This document shows, piece by piece, positions 62,870-64,000 of a stretch of DNA of 64,000 bases. The first letter of the stretch is position 1. Each line of letters opens with the position of its first letter. The DNA is from an uncultured Thermoanaerobaculia bacterium (GTDB lineage: Bacteria > Acidobacteriota > Thermoanaerobaculia > Multivoradales > Multivoraceae). The notes beneath the pieces were generated by a model. It ran no database searches. It had not been told where the DNA came from and was given only the letters and a program-made list of their open reading frames with translations. The translations under genes and the position numbers were made by a program. The DNA lies in NCBI GenBank assembly GCA_951812325.1, contig OX638294.1, positions 1,838,859-1,902,858 of the forward strand. The letters are read 5' to 3'.

Positions 62870-64000
62870 GTGTCACTTCATCAAGCAAAACCCACAGGAA
62901 GCCGCTCCGGCCTGAGCCGAAGCGTCGTCCTGGGTCCATGCGCCGTCCTGGCGCTCGCTTTCCTGGCCGCCCCGATGGCCGCTCAGCTCACCGGCCGGCT
63001 CGCCGGGCAGGTCATGGACGCCGACGGCGCACCGCTTCCCGGCGTCTCGGTTACCGTCAACTCGCCCAACCTGATGGGCTCCCGCACCGACTTCGCGGAC
63101 GAGGACGGCGGCTTCAGCTTCCCCAGCCTGCCGCCGGGCGTCTACACGATCGACGCCGAACTGGACGGCTTCATTCCACAGCAGCGGAGTGAGGTCGAGG
63201 TTCGACTCAACCGGGCCACGGAGCTCCACATCTCCATGCCCGTGGGCGAGTTCGGCGAGGAGGTCATGGTCGTCGCCGAGACCCCGGTTGTCGATCCGGA
63301 ACAGGTGTCGACGTCACAGACGTTCGGCGTCGAGTATCTGAAGAAGGCCTCCATCGGTTCCGGGAACCGGAGCTACCAGAGTGTGCTGACCGACGTCGGC
63401 GGCGTGGCGGGCGGCTCGAACCCGAACGTGTTCGGCTCCACTCTGGGCGAGAACTCCTTCCTCGTCGACGGCGTGAACACGACCGATCCGGTCACCGCGA
63501 CCTGGAACATCAACATGAACTTCGACACGATCCAGGAGATCAGCTTCGAGACCAGCGGTTTCGAGGCTCGCTACGGAAACGCGACCGGCGGCGTGGTCAA
63601 CGTCGCCACGAAGTCCGGCGGCAACGCCTTCTCGGGAAGTCTGGACGTGCGCTACCGGGACTCCGACTTCAACACCAACGGCGAGCACTTCGACGCGGAC
63701 GAGAACGTCGTCGAGTTCCAGGAGATTTCCGCCACGCTCGGCGGTCCGGTCCGGCGCGACGAACTCTGGTTCTTCGTCGCGGCCAACCCGGTGCGGTCGA
63801 AGAGCACGCCTACCGAATCACCGACCACCCAGGACTTCGAGGGCACGAACCTCAACGGCAAGCTGACCTGGCAGGTGAATCCGGAGTGGCAGCTCAGCGG
63901 CCGCTACATCGGCGAGGAAACGACCATCGCCAACGCCAACGCCTCTCGCTCCGTGGCCCAGGAAGCAGCGCGCTTCCAGGAGCAGCCGAAGACGATTCTC
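62870..64000 (+). CDS. TonB-dependent receptor with CarboxypepD_reg N-terminal domain (partial)
   Basis: A GTG start after AAGGGGGA; the frame is open to the window edge (377 codons seen). Signal region VVLGPCAVLALAFLAAPMAA. Residues about 41-120 are the carboxypeptidase-regulatory-like domain (TGRLAGQVMDADGAPLPGVS, GGFSFPSLPPGVYTIDAEL). The plug domain follows (MVVAETPVVDPEQVSTSQTF, LGENSFLVDGVNTTDPVT, YGNATGGVVNVATKSGGNAF), then the first barrel strands (GSLDVRYRDSDF, LGGPVRRDELWFFVAANPVR). This is the Oar-like or SusC-like transporter type found in many copies in Acidobacteriota. It imports a large substrate, probably peptide or glycan. Transcription from a sigma-54 promoter is likely. Confidence 0.93.
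   Translation, partial: MSLHQAKPTGSRSGLSRSVVLGPCAVLALAFLAAPMAAQLTGRLAGQVMDADGAPLPGVSVTVNSPNLMGSRTDFADEDGGFSFPSLPPGVYTIDAELDGFIPQQRSEVEVRLNRATELHISMPVGEFGEEVMVVAETPVVDPEQVSTSQTFGVEYLKKASIGSGNRSYQSVLTDVGGVAGGSNPNVFGSTLGENSFLVDGVNTTDPVTATWNINMNFDTIQEISFETSGFEARYGNATGGVVNVATKSGGNAFSGSLDVRYRDSDFNTNGEHFDADENVVEFQEISATLGGPVRRDELWFFVAANPVRSKSTPTESPTTQDFEGTNLNGKLTWQVNPEWQLSGRYIGEETTIANANASRSVAQEAARFQEQPKTIL

Noticed and set aside
1..64000. tRNA or rRNA genes
   Set aside because: No cloverleaf with a conserved T-loop and no rRNA-like stretch was noticed on either strand.

Overview
The window is a 64 kb stretch of high-GC (roughly two-thirds G+C by eye) bacterial chromosome with dense, often overlapping genes. 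The gene families suggest an Acidobacteriota-type organism (Thermoanaerobaculia-like) or a relative: DUF1501/DUF1549/DUF1553 planctomycete-type cytochrome genes, DUF5916 outer-membrane-type proteins, DUF6152, DUF3500, an M9 collagenase with a terminal domain common in such genomes, and a CarboxypepD_reg TonB-dependent receptor. This assignment is inference from families; there is no rRNA or tRNA gene in the window.

Layout. 1-9.9 kb: one translationally coupled run of secreted genes (DUF1553 end, DUF1501, cytochrome-WD40, PPC repeats, DUF1549/DUF1553, DUF1501). 9.9-12.1 kb: an eroded defence region with truncated PIN toxins, an intact Phd/YefM antitoxin, two related small proteins and frameshifted scraps of a type I restriction HsdR, followed by a helicase-associated-domain protein. 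14-18.4 kb: a secreted protein, then an SDR and malonyl-CoA-synthetase-like ligase pair, then a LamG fossil. 18.4-29.1 kb: M9 collagenase, a secreted protein, a fossil of a second ligase-SDR operon, a lipoprotein, an esterase, a PQQ dehydrogenase and TrkH. 29.2-44.3 kb: RutE-like nitroreductase, SSS symporter, dipeptidyl peptidase IV with an in-frame 15-bp minisatellite, an amidohydrolase fossil, a membrane protein, an MBL hydrolase, a DUF5916 protein and a SWIM/SNF2 helicase ending in a clear terminator.

44.3-51.6 kb is the most interesting part: a membrane-anchored thioredoxin-like protein, a stand-alone membrane-anchored C39 (double-glycine) peptidase, five small secreted peptides, then an ABC permease, an ABC ATPase and a Yip1-like protein. 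Three of the peptides combine a Sec-type signal peptide, a double-glycine-type leader ending in GA, and a 42-46 residue glycine/alanine-rich core with one cysteine near each end. I read this as a bacteriocin-like system in which peptides reach the periplasm by Sec, are oxidised by the thioredoxin-like protein, and are trimmed there by the C39 peptidase. That model is inference.

51.9-64 kb: two more paralogues of the 14 kb secreted family beside DUF6152, a second DUF5916 gene coupled to a second 537-residue permease, DUF3500, an amidohydrolase, an acyl-CoA dehydrogenase and the start of a TonB-dependent receptor behind a perfect sigma-54 promoter match. A dispersed repeat with two hairpins recurs through the window; two copies are full elements of about 250 bp with terminal inverted repeats, and stem sequences differ between copies while remaining paired.
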